Assembly (NCBI RefSeq): GCF_028682635.1
Contig: NZ_JANHLK010000005.1
Span: 1 to 64,000 of the forward strand
DNA from: Pseudomonas putida
Lineage (GTDB): Bacteria > Pseudomonadota > Gammaproteobacteria > Pseudomonadales > Pseudomonadaceae
Reading direction: 5' to 3'
DNA: 64,000 bases
Below are positions 47,964 through 56,890 of this stretch, piece after piece (within the stretch, counting starts at the first letter, position 1; each line of letters begins with the position of its first letter). Made by a program: the position numbers and the translations under genes. The notes beneath the pieces are model-generated. The model ran no database searches and was not told the DNA's origin. It worked only from the letters and a program-made list of their open reading frames with translations.

Positions 47964-48437
47964 ATGGCCACACCGAGCTTTCTTGATCAAACGCTGTTCA
48001 CTGAATTGGCCGAGAAAGCCGTGGCCAATCCCCGTGGGCGCCAGCATCACAACTTCCACCAGATGGAAGACGCCTGCCACCGGATGGCGGTGGGTCTGCA
48101 ACCGAGCACCTATATTCCGCCGCACCGCCACTTGGGCGAAAACAAGGCCGAGACCTTGCTGGTCCTTAAGGGACGGCTTGGGCTGTTGATTTTCGACGAG
48201 GCTGGCGCAGTGGTGAAAAAGCAGATCCTGCAGGCTGGCGGCGAGTGCGTCGGCGTCGATTTGCCGACCGGTGTGTTCCATGGCCTGGTGGTGCTCGAAG
48301 CCGACAGCCTGATGTTCGAGTGCAAGGCGGGTCCCTATCGTCCGGTGGGCGAAGGTGAGCTGGCGCACTGGGCACCGCGTGAAGGCGAACCCGGTGTTGC
48401 CGAGTATCAGGCCTGGATGCGCGCGCAATTCGATTGA
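47964..48437 (+). CDS. WbuC-family cupin metalloprotein
   Basis: This single-domain cupin has 157 residues. Metal-binding motifs are PPHRHLGENKAETLLVLKG (two His and a Glu) and PTGVFHGLV (third His). WbuC-type cupins occur in O-antigen clusters elsewhere, but here it follows hpt by three bases and may simply be cotranscribed with it. Function is unproven. Confidence 0.87.
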   Translation: MATPSFLDQTLFTELAEKAVANPRGRQHHNFHQMEDACHRMAVGLQPSTYIPPHRHLGENKAETLLVLKGRLGLLIFDEAGAVVKKQILQAGGECVGVDLPTGVFHGLVVLEADSLMFECKAGPYRPVGEGELAHWAPREGEPGVAEYQAWMRAQFD

Positions 48438-48445
48438 TTCTCCAA

Positions 48446-48537
48446 CTGTAGGAGCGAGCTTGCTCGCGAAAGCGGTGTGTAAGCTGCGTTGATGTCGACT
48501 GACACGCCGTCTTCGCGAGCAAGCCCGCTCCCACAGG
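48446..48537. repeat. REP pair (GAGCGAGCTTGCTCGCGAA family)
   Basis: Left arm TGTAGGAGCGAGCTTGCTCG and right arm TTCGCGAGCAAGCCCGCTCC pair with a mismatch. It lies after the WbuC gene. Confidence 0.82.
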
Positions 48538-48606
48538 GGGTTGTGTTCACAGACTCACTTTCATCCGCCCATGCTAGAGTGCACGGCCCCGATTCCGGAG
48601 CCTGTC

Positions 48607-49092
48607 ATGAGCCGTTCGATCCGCTGCTGTGCCGCCCTGTTGCTGTCCCTCAGCCTGCCCTTGGCCGCCGCCCCGGCACCGATGCACAGTCAATTTTTAC
48701 CGCCGGACGACCTGACCCTGCGTGATGCCGAACCCGAGCAGCAACAACTGCTGCAAGTCACCGAATATTCGGTGGTGGTCGGCAGTCAGCGCCAGTCCAG
48801 CCAGCAGCCGATCCCTGTCACCTCGCCGCTGATGATTCGCCTCAAGGGCAAACCCTTGAACAAGGGCGCGACCATCAATCAGGTACTGGTCAATTTCGAT
48901 GGCGAAAGCAAAAGCCTGAAGAAGCCGCTGTACGACGACAAGAGCAAGACCCTGACGCTTTATTACCCGCTGGCCCAGTACCGGGTGGTCATCGATTTGT
49001 TGCGCAACGACACGGTGTATTGCCAGTTTCTCAGCTACGCCAACGGCCACATCTGGGCCGATCTGCACACCGGGGCTGTTCGTCCGCGTTGA
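48607..49092 (+). CDS. Exported protein of unknown function
   Basis: This 161-residue protein has an N-terminal signal peptide (RCCAALLLSLSLPLAAA) and is probably periplasmic. The start at 48607 has GGAG seven bases upstream; an earlier frame from 48541 is unlikely. The mature part is beta-rich with conserved-looking segments (TSPLMIRLKGKPLNKGA). No domain is recognised. Similar short exported proteins sit at this position in other pseudomonads, from memory. Confidence 0.78.
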   Translation: MSRSIRCCAALLLSLSLPLAAAPAPMHSQFLPPDDLTLRDAEPEQQQLLQVTEYSVVVGSQRQSSQQPIPVTSPLMIRLKGKPLNKGATINQVLVNFDGESKSLKKPLYDDKSKTLTLYYPLAQYRVVIDLLRNDTVYCQFLSYANGHIWADLHTGAVRPR

Positions 49093-49155
49093 GCCCGGCG
49101 CCCGCGCAGGGGTAAACTGCCCGCCCCGTGAAATGTCTGCGAGCTGGAGTCGGCA

Positions 49156-49443
49156 ATGCGTAAAGATAAGAAACAAGTGATTGGTGACGAGATCGGCGAT
49201 GAGCAGATCAAGTTGTTCCTCGATTTCGAGCCGGTCGACGCGACTTCCCCGTCCCTGCACAAGCTGATCAAGGCCTATCGTGGCCTGCGGATCGACGACT
49301 TCGAGCGTTTCCTGACGTTCTTCGTCGAGGCAGGTTATGACGTGAACGGCAAGGATGAGCACGGCAATGATTTCGTTGCCTTGATCCAGGATCAGCGCAA
49401 TGCGCCGGAATACATCGAGTTGATCAACAAGGCTCGCGGCTGA
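49156..49443 (+). CDS. PA4642-family small protein
   Basis: This 95-residue cytoplasmic protein begins MRKDKKQVIGDEIGDEQIKL and has the body FEPVDATSPSLHKLIKAYRG then LRIDDFERFLTFFVEAGYDV. It matches, from memory, the Pseudomonas family named after PA4642. The helix-rich sequence shows no catalytic residues. It converges on mqo across a REP and a terminator. Function unknown. Confidence 0.82.
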   Translation: MRKDKKQVIGDEIGDEQIKLFLDFEPVDATSPSLHKLIKAYRGLRIDDFERFLTFFVEAGYDVNGKDEHGNDFVALIQDQRNAPEYIELINKARG

Positions 49444-49467
49444 CCGTCTGTAAAACATCGGGCCCCT

Positions 49468-49548
49468 TGTAGGAGCCGGCTTGCCGGCGAAGGCGGTGTC
49501 TCTGGCATACCGCGGCGTCTCCTTTCGCTGGCAAGCCAGCTCCTACAA
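49468..49548. repeat. REP pair (GAGCCGGCTTGCCGGCGAAGG family)
   Basis: TGTAGGAGCCGGCTTGCCGG on the left pairs partly with CGCTGGCAAGCCAGCTCCTA on the right. It lies in the convergent gap before mqo. Confidence 0.8.
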
Positions 49549-49555
49549 AAAGGCA

Positions 49556-49598
49556 TAAAAAAACGCCCCGCCATCATGGATGGACGGGGCGTTTTTTA
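49556..49598. terminator. Strong bidirectional terminator after mqo
   Basis: AAACGCCCCGCCATC pairs with GATGGACGGGGCGTTT (one bulge), with A and T runs on the two sides. It ends mqo on the minus strand. Confidence 0.9.
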
Positions 49599-49608
49599 TG
49601 CGGCCGAA

Positions 49609-51117
49609 TCAAGCGAAGCTTGGGGTCTCGCTGCTTTCTTCAACCAGTTCCAGGGCAACGTTGTTCTGCGAGTTGATCTTGCGATACAGCGCAGCGTCGG
49701 TTTCCAGGACTTTCTCGCGGGCCGGGAAGATCTCTGCCAATTTGGCAGCCCACTCACCCTTGGCTTTGCCCGGGAAGCATTTTTCGATCAGCTCGAGCAT
49801 GATCGAAACCGTCACCGAAGCACCTGGCGAGGCACCGAGCAGGGCAGCAAGGGAGCCGTCCTTGGCCGCGACCAGTTCGGTACCGAATTGCAGGACGCCG
49901 CCTTTTTTCGGGTCTTTCTTGATGATCTGTACCCGTTGGCCGGCCACTTCCAGGCGCCAGTCTTCGGCTTTCGCTTCAGGGTAGAAGCGACGCAGGGACT
50001 CCAGGCGCTGCTCCATCGACTGCATCACTTCGCTGACCAGGTACTTGGTCAGGTCCATGTTGTTTTTCGCCACCGCCAGCATCGGGCCGATGTTGCCGGC
50101 GCGAACCGACAGCGGCAGGTCCATGAAGGAGCCGTGCTTGAGGAACTTGGTGGTGAAGCCGGCGTAAGGTCCGAACAGCAGGGATTTCTTGCCATCGACG
50201 ACACGGGTGTCCAGGTGCGGTACGGACATCGGTGGCGAGCCTACGGCCGCCTGGCTGTAGACCTTGGCCTGGTGGTGCTTGACCACTTCCGGGTTGTCGC
50301 AGCGCAGCCATTGGCCACTGATCGGGAAACCGCCGAAGCCTTTGCTCTCTTCGATGCCCGAAGCCTGCAGCAGCGGCAATGCCGCACCACCGGCGCCGAG
50401 GAAGACGAACTTGGCGTCGACTTCACGGGTATTGCCGCTGTTGACGTCCTTGATGCTGACAGTCCAGCCGCCGTTGTTGCGCTTGAGGCCGGTCACGCGC
50501 TTGCAGTACTTGACCTGGGCATCGGGGGCGCTGGTCAGGTGCTTGAGCAACTGGTTGGTCAGGGCGCCGAAGTTGACGTCGGTACCGTTGATCACGCGGG
50601 TGGCGGCGAGGGTTTCGCCAGGGTCGCGCCCAGGCATCATCAATGGCATCCACTCTGCCATTGTCGCCTTGTCTTCGGTGTATTCCATGTCGGCGAAGGC
50701 GTGGTGCTTATGCAGCACGTTGAAGCGTTCCTTGAGGAAGGACACGCCGCTCTCGCCCTGCACGAAACTCAGGTGTGGCACCGGGCTGATAAACGATTTG
50801 CACGAGCCGAACGTGCCTTTCTTGGTCAGGTACGACCAGAACTGCTTCGACACCTCGAACTGGGTGTTGATGTGCACGGCTTTCTTGATGTCGACGGTGC
50901 CATCGGCAGCCTGCGGCGTGTAGTTCAGCTCGCACAGGCCGGCGTGACCGGTACCGGCGTTGTTCCACGGGTTGGAACTCTCCGCGGCACCGGAATCCAT
51001 CAGCTCGACGACTTCCAGCTTGATCGCGGGGTCGAGCTCTTTGAGCAGTACTGCAAGGGTGGCACTCATGATGCCGGCCCCAACCAGTACTACGTCGACT
51101 GCTTCGTTATGCGCCAT
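49609..51117 (-). CDS. mqo: Malate:quinone oxidoreductase
   Basis: This membrane-associated FAD enzyme oxidises malate to oxaloacetate and passes electrons to quinone, replacing or aiding NAD-malate dehydrogenase. The 502-residue protein starts [20 protein letters not shown] (FAD motif) and contains [20 protein letters not shown] and [16 protein letters not shown], all typical of Mqo. A GGAG site precedes ATG 51117. It has a long upstream region of about 740 bases. Confidence 0.95.
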   Translation of the reverse strand: MAHNEAVDVVLVGAGIMSATLAVLLKELDPAIKLEVVELMDSGAAESSNPWNNAGTGHAGLCELNYTPQAADGTVDIKKAVHINTQFEVSKQFWSYLTKKGTFGSCKSFISPVPHLSFVQGESGVSFLKERFNVLHKHHAFADMEYTEDKATMAEWMPLMMPGRDPGETLAATRVINGTDVNFGALTNQLLKHLTSAPDAQVKYCKRVTGLKRNNGGWTVSIKDVNSGNTREVDAKFVFLGAGGAALPLLQASGIEESKGFGGFPISGQWLRCDNPEVVKHHQAKVYSQAAVGSPPMSVPHLDTRVVDGKKSLLFGPYAGFTTKFLKHGSFMDLPLSVRAGNIGPMLAVAKNNMDLTKYLVSEVMQSMEQRLESLRRFYPEAKAEDWRLEVAGQRVQIIKKDPKKGGVLQFGTELVAAKDGSLAALLGASPGASVTVSIMLELIEKCFPGKAKGEWAAKLAEIFPAREKVLETDAALYRKINSQNNVALELVEESSETPSFA

Positions 51118-51857
51118 TTAACGCGTCTCCAAAATCTGCAGCACCAAATTGTCGGCATGGCTGCCAGGCGTTCCGGGGCGAGTCAGTGATGCCCCTCAAA
51201 CTCATGGCAGTATCGCCATGTCCGAATCTTCGCAATTTTTCGCAACTTCGACGGATGCTACCGGCCGGGTCTACTAAGAGTCCTATGAACTCATTTCAAC
51301 GGGCGACTGGCAATTCGACTTATGGTCGATACATCCGCTTGTGCAACCAAATCCGTAGCGGACAGGCTTCAGGCTCCGGTATTCGAGGTGTACTCGGTCC
51401 TGTGTCGTTGGGCTGTACTGGACGCTAATGGTGCATATTCAGACGCAAAACTATTCATTTGCTCGCCACACTCTTGTGAAGTTGTGAAAACCCGTTTTTT
51501 TCACGCTCTTTTGAAGACGTGAACCTCAAAAAAGGGCTGTCCCAGCCTGGCACCGTGCCCGGAACGTCTGCCGCCAGGACATTCATGGCGGGCAATACGG
51601 GCAAACAGCTCAGTGACCGAGCGTAATGACAGCTCTGCAGATTCGCGAAAAGCGGTGTTTGTGCTTGAGGAACAGCAAGCGCGCCAGCTTCACTCGATCT
51701 GTGTGGGCGGCTCTCTGTGGGCGGTGCGGGGTGCCAAAACCGAAGCATTGACGATGCTGCGAGGCCCGATCAGGAGACGTCCTTATAATCGGGGGGAGAT
51801 TGTAGCGAAGAAACGCAGGGAATTGGTCGTGTTTAATGACTTTTATTAGGCGTCTGG
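51118..51857. other. 740-base region without a confident protein gene
   Basis: This gap upstream of mqo should contain the mqo promoter in its first part (51118-51300). An imperfect palindrome TTCACG...CGTGAA lies near 51500-51524. The middle may encode a small RNA (separate entry). A plus-strand frame from GTG 51613 to 51849 encodes 78 residues but lacks a ribosome site and has weak codon bias, so it is not called. Confidence 0.6.
51530..51775 (-). ncRNA. Candidate small RNA upstream of mqo
   Basis: On the minus strand, TTCGCT (51804-51809), N16 and TATAAG (51782-51787) form a possible promoter. About 245 bases later GGCTG-GGA-CAGCC (51535-51547) followed by CTTTTTTG looks like a short intrinsic terminator. 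No good reading frame spans the interval. It could instead be the 3' end of the neighbouring 77-residue gene transcript. Confidence 0.25.
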
Positions 51858-52091
51858 TCAGGTCGCCAGCAACTGTTGCACCCGTGAGCGAGGTGGATGC
51901 TGGCTGACGCGGGCACTGGCGGGCAGGGGTTGCTGCAGCCAGTTGAGGCGAATTTCCTCGATTTCGACCCAACCATCGCCCATGGGCTGTAGGCTGCACT
52001 GCTTGAATGCCTGGCAATGGCCGTTGCTGTCGAGCAGGGCAAAGCTGCGGTGCCGTGGGCGTGGGGCGAACAGCGAAACGAGAAAGCGCAT
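51858..52091 (-). CDS. Small protein of unknown function
   Basis: This 77-residue minus-strand frame starts at ATG 52091 (MRFLVSLFAPRPRHRSFALL) with AAGG upstream. It has a balanced composition (WVEIEEIRLNWLQQPLPASA), unlike the Arg/Pro/Ala-rich shadow frames around it. Its basic end contains HPPRSRVQQLL. I recognise no domain. The divergent gene is a lipoprotein. I consider it more likely real than not. Confidence 0.6.
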   Translation of the reverse strand: MRFLVSLFAPRPRHRSFALLDSNGHCQAFKQCSLQPMGDGWVEIEEIRLNWLQQPLPASARVSQHPPRSRVQQLLAT

Positions 52092-52290
52092 GGCGAAGTA
52101 CCTTGTGGGTGACTGCGGTGGAGAATGGCAGTGAGCCGTGACGCGCAAGTGTATGGGCGATGACAGATGCGTGACAGGCAGCCGATTCTGAAAGATTTGT
52201 CAGAACTTTCCTCAATGGTTGCGCTGGTTCGCTGCAGCGGCGCACCGCTATACTGCGGGCCTGTTAGTGCCTGATTCTGGAGAGAAGAGT

Positions 52291-52875
52291 ATGTTGCAAC
52301 GCCTGTTGTTCGGTTTGATCACTGTGACCAGCTTGACGTTGGTCGGCTGCGCCCACAGCCCGCAACAACTTAACCCGGAACCCAAGCTGACGGCGCAACT
52401 GGCGCCGGTCGGCCACGGCCAGCCGGTGGTGGTGCGCGTGGTCGACGGACGTCCGTCGCCAACCCTGGGTACCCGTGGCGGCCTGTACCCGGAAACCAGC
52501 GCGATTACCGTGCAGGGCGCGCAGATCCTGCCGAAACTGCAGGCGCAGGCCGAAGCGGCCGTGCGCTTGCTGGGCTTCACCCCGACCGCCAATGCGGCGA
52601 ACGCGCCACAGATCACCGTGACCCTGGCCGAGTTGAAGTACCAGTCGCCCAAAGAAGGCATGTACGTGACCGAGGCTACCATTGGCGCAACCTTCCGCTC
52701 CGATGTGCAAAATGCCAACCGTCGCTACAGCGGCCGTTATGGCGCCTCCCTGGACCAGCGTTTCGGCATGGCGCCGAACCAGGAAACCAACACCAAGCTG
52801 GTCAGCGACGTGTTGAGCGATGCCTTGACCCGCTTGTTCAAGGACCCGACCGTGGGTCAGGTGCTCGGCGAGTAA
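52291..52875 (+). CDS. YajG-family lipoprotein
   Basis: This 194-residue lipoprotein has the lipobox TLVGC (C20). The body (VVRVVDGRPSPTLGTRGGLY and LVSDVLSDALTRLFKDPTV) matches the YajG family of putative outer-membrane lipoproteins. ATG 52291 follows GGAGAGAAG. Earlier residues in the same frame are not part of the signal. Role unknown; relatives are linked to envelope maintenance. Confidence 0.85.
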   Translation: MLQRLLFGLITVTSLTLVGCAHSPQQLNPEPKLTAQLAPVGHGQPVVVRVVDGRPSPTLGTRGGLYPETSAITVQGAQILPKLQAQAEAAVRLLGFTPTANAANAPQITVTLAELKYQSPKEGMYVTEATIGATFRSDVQNANRRYSGRYGASLDQRFGMAPNQETNTKLVSDVLSDALTRLFKDPTVGQVLGE

Positions 52876-53052
52876 AGGTTCGCCTGATGCCGAAAGCCCG
52901 GCGCCAGCAATGGTCCCGGGCTTTTTCATGGCCATTGGTCATTTGATTCGTTATTTGTCGCAAAGGCAGGGGCAGGCGCCCAGGCTTTCGGTAGAATTCG
53001 CCCGCGGTCACCTGTCCGGTGCCTGCCGCCCCGGTTACGTTTGAGGTTTGTG

Positions 53053-53331
53053 ATGTCGCTGCATTTGATGACGCTGTTTACCGCCCATCCCGCCAAATTG
53101 ATCAATCTGTTGGCCTTGCTGCTGGCCTTTCCGGGCAGTTGGTTGCTGCACGCCACCCGCCGCCGCGAACAGCGCGCGATGGCCAGTCTGCAGTCGCAGC
53201 GCCAGAGCAGTCCAAGCCAGGAGCCGACGCTGGATTGGGCCACCCTGCGCATGAACCGGTTTTTCTACCGCTTCGGCTTTGCCTGCATGGGGCTGGCGTT
53301 GCTGGTGTCGTGGATCAGCACACAGGTCTAG
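53053..53331 (+). CDS. Small membrane protein of unknown function
   Basis: This 92-residue protein has two hydrophobic segments, about residues 14-31 (LINLLALLLAFPGSWLL) and 73-88 (FGFACMGLALLVSWIS), joined by a basic, Gln/Ser-rich loop, so it should be an inner-membrane hairpin. ATG 53053 follows GAGG. A half REP follows its stop. No family is recognised. Confidence 0.7.
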   Translation: MSLHLMTLFTAHPAKLINLLALLLAFPGSWLLHATRRREQRAMASLQSQRQSSPSQEPTLDWATLRMNRFFYRFGFACMGLALLVSWISTQV

Positions 53332-53335
53332 AAGC

Positions 53336-53366
53336 AAAAGATCGCAGCCTGCGGCAGCTCCTACAG
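53336..53366. repeat. Single half of the GGAGCTGCCGCAGGCTGCGATC repeat
   Basis: AAGCAAAAGATCGCAGCCTG and the following CGGCAGCTCCTACAGG match one arm of the inverted repeat at 10097-10173. The partner arm is absent, so this is a solo unit. Confidence 0.7.
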
Positions 53367-53376
53367 GTCAAAGCAA

Positions 53377-53404
53377 TAAAAAACGGCGCCCGAGGGCGCC
53401 GTTG
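53377..53404 (-). terminator. Terminator of the acyltransferase gene
   Basis: AACGGCGCC and GGCGCCGTT pair around CGAG. On the minus strand a run of T follows (the plus-strand A run at 53378-53383). Confidence 0.82.
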
Positions 53405-53416
53405 TCGTATCCGCCG

Positions 53417-54583
53417 TTAAAGCGGCAATCCAGCCTTGACCCGATACTGATTGCGCACCGGCGTCGCGTATTGCAGCACCAGGAACGGGCGATGTTCCTC
53501 GGGGCAGGCGTCCAGACGTTGCTGCCATTGTTCCTGGGCCTTGGCCAGTTCCTCGGCCGGGAATATCTCGCTGGCCCTTGGCACCTGCAGTTGCGGGTCG
53601 GCATCCTGCCATTGGGCGTAGGCCAGGTAGTGCACCGGGAACAGGCGGTAACCGCCGAGGATCTGCTTGTCCATCTCGACCGCCAATTGCTTGGTGTCTT
53701 CGAACACCTCGGTGATGGGCGCCGCAAAGTTCACGTGCACCCGACCCTTGTAGCCGGTGATGCCCTTGGCGATGCTCACGTCATCCTCGCCCGGAGCCTT
53801 GGTGTAGCTGCCGGTGGTGGCGCGGATGTAGAGTTCGCGGGCCTTGGCCTGGTCGCATGGATCGTACTCGTAGCTGATCGACACGGGGGTCAGGTTCAGC
53901 GAGCGGATGACTTCACCGAACGGCTCGTCCTTGCGGCTCATGTGGAACATCTTGAGGATCGCCGACTCGGTGCGGTCGTCACCATCCTTGGCCCGGCCTT
54001 CGGCCTGGGCGATCCAGATCGAGGCGCAATCGTTGCGGATCGAATGGTTGATGTACGCCGACAGCAGTTGGTACGCCGCCATCTTCTCGCGCCGACCGGT
54101 GATCGAGCGGTGCACGATAAAGCTCTTGTTCAGGCGCATCAGGTCGCTGACAAAGGGCTTCTGCAGCAGATTGTCGCCGATGGCGATGCGCGGGGTCGGC
54201 AGGCCGGCGTGGTACACGGCGTAATTGACGAAGGCCGGGTCCATCACGATGTCACGGTGGTTGGCGATGAACAGATAGGCGCTGCCGGACTTGAACTGCT
54301 CCACGCCGGTGTACGTCACACCGTCCGTGGCTCGCTCGATGGTGTGGTCGACGTAGTACTCGACCTTGTCCTGCAAGGTGGCCACCGACGTGATGCCAGC
54401 GAACTCGCGGCGCAGCCGATGAGCTATAAGAGGTTTGAGCGCCCAGCCCAAGGCGCCGGCGAAACGCGGGAAGCGGAAGTGGGTGAGGATATCTAGAAAC
54501 GCCTTGTCGCCGAGCAGTCGCGCCAGCACCGCTGGGACTTCGCTATCGTCGTAAGGTCGGATGGCATCGAATTCGCCCATCAT
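53417..54583 (-). CDS. Acyltransferase of the PlsC/LPLAT type
   Basis: This 388-residue protein has the glycerolipid acyltransferase motif NHRDIVMD (NHx4D) near residue 108 and a second block IWIAQAEGRAKDG (the EGxR-type motif as AEGR). It is larger than PlsC and resembles the putative 1-acylglycerol-phosphate acyltransferases of pseudomonads. No clear membrane helix is present. The exact acceptor is unknown. It is divergent from the CPXCG gene. Confidence 0.82.
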   Translation of the reverse strand: MMGEFDAIRPYDDSEVPAVLARLLGDKAFLDILTHFRFPRFAGALGWALKPLIAHRLRREFAGITSVATLQDKVEYYVDHTIERATDGVTYTGVEQFKSGSAYLFIANHRDIVMDPAFVNYAVYHAGLPTPRIAIGDNLLQKPFVSDLMRLNKSFIVHRSITGRREKMAAYQLLSAYINHSIRNDCASIWIAQAEGRAKDGDDRTESAILKMFHMSRKDEPFGEVIRSLNLTPVSISYEYDPCDQAKARELYIRATTGSYTKAPGEDDVSIAKGITGYKGRVHVNFAAPITEVFEDTKQLAVEMDKQILGGYRLFPVHYLAYAQWQDADPQLQVPRASEIFPAEELAKAQEQWQQRLDACPEEHRPFLVLQYATPVRNQYRVKAGLPL

Positions 54584-54723
54584 GCTCTCTTGTTAGAAAC
54601 GGCTAGGGTAAGTAAAGGTTTTGATCGAAAACCAGCAGGGTACGGTCTGAAAAAGTAGTCCAGACAAAAATAGCCCTGCAAATAGACCGGCGATTATACG
54701 CACAAGTCACCTGGGAGACCGCG

Positions 54724-54906
54724 ATGCTGGAAACTGCGCAGTATGAATGCCCGTATTGTGGTGAAACAGTCGAGACGACTGTGGACTTGTCCGCTGGCGA
54801 TCAGACCTATATCGAGGACTGCCAGGTCTGTTGTCGGCCGATCACGTTCGTGTTGCAGGTTCATGGAGAGGACTGGTTTCTGGAAGTCTTCAGCGAAAAC
54901 GAGTGA
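54724..54906 (+). CDS. CPXCG-motif cysteine-rich small protein
   Basis: This 60-residue protein has two cysteine pairs, ECPYCGE and DCQVCCRPI, probably a zinc ribbon, and an acidic end. It matches the CPXCG-motif family of small bacterial proteins of unknown role. It is followed after nine bases by a DUF2007 gene, with which it is probably cotranscribed. Confidence 0.87.
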   Translation: MLETAQYECPYCGETVETTVDLSAGDQTYIEDCQVCCRPITFVLQVHGEDWFLEVFSENE

Positions 54907-54915
54907 GGGGCACCC

Positions 54916-55176
54916 ATGCAGCGCATCTACGAACCGGAAAACCTGATGGAAGGCGAGTTGTTGCAAGGCATGCTCGCCAGCGAGGGCGTCGAGGCGCATC
55001 TGGTGGGCCGCGACCTGGTGGGCGCCACGGGGGAATTGCCGATCTTCGGCCTGCTGGGCCTGGCGGTGGAGAATGACCAGGCCGAATACGCCCGTGAGCT
55101 GATCACCGCGTACAATGCTGCGCTGCCGCTGTCCGGCGATGAGCCGGAGAGCTTTCCCGGCACGCTGGTCTGTTAG
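54916..55176 (+). CDS. DUF2007 protein (putative signal-transducing)
   Basis: This 86-residue protein fits the DUF2007 family, sometimes described as signal-transducing and related in shape to PII. It starts MQRIYEPENLMEGELLQGML, the usual family pattern in which the protein tracks residues along a membrane-protease-like fold (VEAHLVGRDLVGA). No experimental role is known. It forms a pair with the CPXCG gene. Confidence 0.85.
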   Translation: MQRIYEPENLMEGELLQGMLASEGVEAHLVGRDLVGATGELPIFGLLGLAVENDQAEYARELITAYNAALPLSGDEPESFPGTLVC

Positions 55177-55211
55177 GCTGGCGTTCGTTTGATCAAGAGT
55201 CGTGCTACCCC

Positions 55212-55835
55212 ATGTGTGGACGTTATGCCCTGTTTCGCTGGAATCGCGACTTCGCGACCCTGCCAGGTTTTCCGGCCGATCAACAGGCCCAGTGGAACAT
55301 TTCCCCCAACGATTCGGTGTTGATGCTGCGCGCAGGCCAGGACGGCCAGCGTGAACTCGCCCGTGCCCGCTGGGGCCTGACACCACCATGGCTGACCGAC
55401 CTGTCCCGCACCCCGGCCCATGCCCGGGCCGAAACCGTTGCCGAGCAACCCATGTTTCGCGAGGCCCTGCGTCAGCGCCGCTGCCTGCTGCCGGCCAACG
55501 GTTTCTATGAATGGCGCGGCACCACGCGCAAGCGTCCGTACTGGCTGACGCCGGGTGAGGGTTCGTCGCTGTTTTTCGCCGCCATCTGGGAGGCGTACCC
55601 GGTGCAGGAGCAGGTGTGGCTGAGCACGGCGGTGATCACGCAACCGGCGGCCAGTCAGCGCCGACCGTTGATTCTCGATGAGGCGGGGCAGGCCGCGTGG
55701 CTCGACCCCGAGACGCCGCTGCATGCCCTGCAAGCCCTGCTCGCCAGCGAGCCCGCGGCGTTGCGCGAGCGGGTGCTGGCCAACATGGTCAATGACCCGA
55801 AGCTCAATGGGCCGGAGTGTCTTACTCCGGGTTAA
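55212..55835 (+). CDS. SRAP-family protein (YedK/HMCES-like) with altered active site
   Basis: SRAP proteins crosslink to abasic sites in single-stranded DNA through Cys2 and protect them. This 207-residue protein keeps Cys2 (MCGRYAL), N29 (NISPN), R72 and E100 (GFYEW). Two other conserved residues differ. The NARxET motif reads HARAET (H70 for Asn), and the HDRxP histidine is replaced by Ser148 in ASQRRPLIL. Crosslink formation may remain possible, while the proton-transfer step assigned to the His in YedK is doubtful. It is probably a divergent subgroup. It stands alone after the DUF2007 gene. Confidence 0.85.
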   Translation: MCGRYALFRWNRDFATLPGFPADQQAQWNISPNDSVLMLRAGQDGQRELARARWGLTPPWLTDLSRTPAHARAETVAEQPMFREALRQRRCLLPANGFYEWRGTTRKRPYWLTPGEGSSLFFAAIWEAYPVQEQVWLSTAVITQPAASQRRPLILDEAGQAAWLDPETPLHALQALLASEPAALRERVLANMVNDPKLNGPECLTPG

Positions 55836-55948
55836 TTTTTCCTGTGTTGGTGAGAGCTTTGCCTGAAAAAGGCGTCTTATCTCCTGTGTATCTGGCGTCG
55901 ATACATTTCCACGCCTAGGATAGGCGGCAGTTTTCATGGAGTTTTTCA

Positions 55949-56767
55949 ATGAGCAAGATTTTCGTTGTAGGTGCACTGAGCGCAGCGCTGCTGCTCGCCG
56001 GCTGTCAGTCGGTCAACACCACCAGCGGTGGCGCCGTCGGTGTCGAGCGCAAGCAATACATGTTCAGCATGCTGTCCACGGATGAGGTCAATCAGATGTA
56101 CGCCCAGTCCTATCAAAAGACGGTGGGTGAGGCGAGCGGCCAGGGCGTGCTGGACAAGACCAGTAGCGATGCCAAGCGCATCCAGGTGATTTCCGATCGA
56201 TTGATTGCCCAGGCGCCGGTCTTCCGCCCGGATTCGGCCCAGTGGAAATGGGAAGTCAATCTGATCAAGAGCGATGAACTCAACGCCAACTGCGGGCCTG
56301 GCGGCAAGATCATTTTCTACACCGGCCTGATGGACAGCCTGAAGCTGACCGACGATGAAATCGCCGCCATCCTCGGCCACGAAATCGCCCACGCCCTGCG
56401 CGAGCACGGTCGTGAAGCGATGTCCAAGGCCTATGGCATCGAAATGGCCAAGCAGGGCGCTGGTGCCTTGTTCGGCCTGGGTCAGGACAGCCTGGCGCTG
56501 GCGGATACCGTGGCCAACTACGGCATGACCTTGCCGAACAGCCGGGCCAATGAAAACGAGGCGGACCTGATTGGCCTCGAACTGGCCGCCCGTGCCGGCT
56601 ACAACCCGAACGCCGCGATCACCTTGTGGAACAAGATGGCCAAGGCGTCGGAAGGTTCGCCGCCGGAGTTCATGAGCACACACCCGGCTTCGTCGAGCCG
56701 GATTGCATCGTTGCAGGCGGCGATTCCGAAAGTCATGCCGCTTTATGAGCAGGCCAAGAAATCCTGA
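55949..56767 (+). CDS. M48-family metalloprotease lipoprotein (LoiP/YcaL-like)
   Basis: This 272-residue lipoprotein has the lipobox LLAGC (C19) and is predicted to face the periplasm from a membrane. The zinc site HEIAH lies at residues 144-148, with the third ligand probably E204 in NENEADLIGLEL. The end THPASSSRIASL is typical of the family. Relatives (LoiP, YcaL, BepA) degrade misfolded outer-membrane proteins. No TPR part is present, which separates it from BepA. Confidence 0.92.
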   Translation: MSKIFVVGALSAALLLAGCQSVNTTSGGAVGVERKQYMFSMLSTDEVNQMYAQSYQKTVGEASGQGVLDKTSSDAKRIQVISDRLIAQAPVFRPDSAQWKWEVNLIKSDELNANCGPGGKIIFYTGLMDSLKLTDDEIAAILGHEIAHALREHGREAMSKAYGIEMAKQGAGALFGLGQDSLALADTVANYGMTLPNSRANENEADLIGLELAARAGYNPNAAITLWNKMAKASEGSPPEFMSTHPASSSRIASLQAAIPKVMPLYEQAKKS

Positions 56768-56787
56768 TGTTGATTCATCGTCTGTAA

Positions 56788-56862
56788 GGGCCTCATCGCC
56801 AGCAGGCTGGCTCGCACAGGGGAATGCATTCCAATTGTGGGAGCCAGCCTGCTGGCGATGAA
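56788..56862. repeat. REP pair (GGGAGCCAGCCTGCTGGCGATG family)
   Basis: CATCGCCAGCAGGCTGGCTC and GGGAGCCAGCCTGCTGGCGA are near-perfect complements around about 30 bases. It lies in the convergent gap between the M48 gene and the GDT1 gene. Confidence 0.85.
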
Positions 56863-56890
56863 CGATAACGCGGTCTGTCGACCTACTGCG

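Noticed and set aside
51613..51849. A 78-codon plus-strand frame starting at GTG
   Set aside because: No ribosome site, weak codon bias and no recognised family; left as part of the unresolved region.
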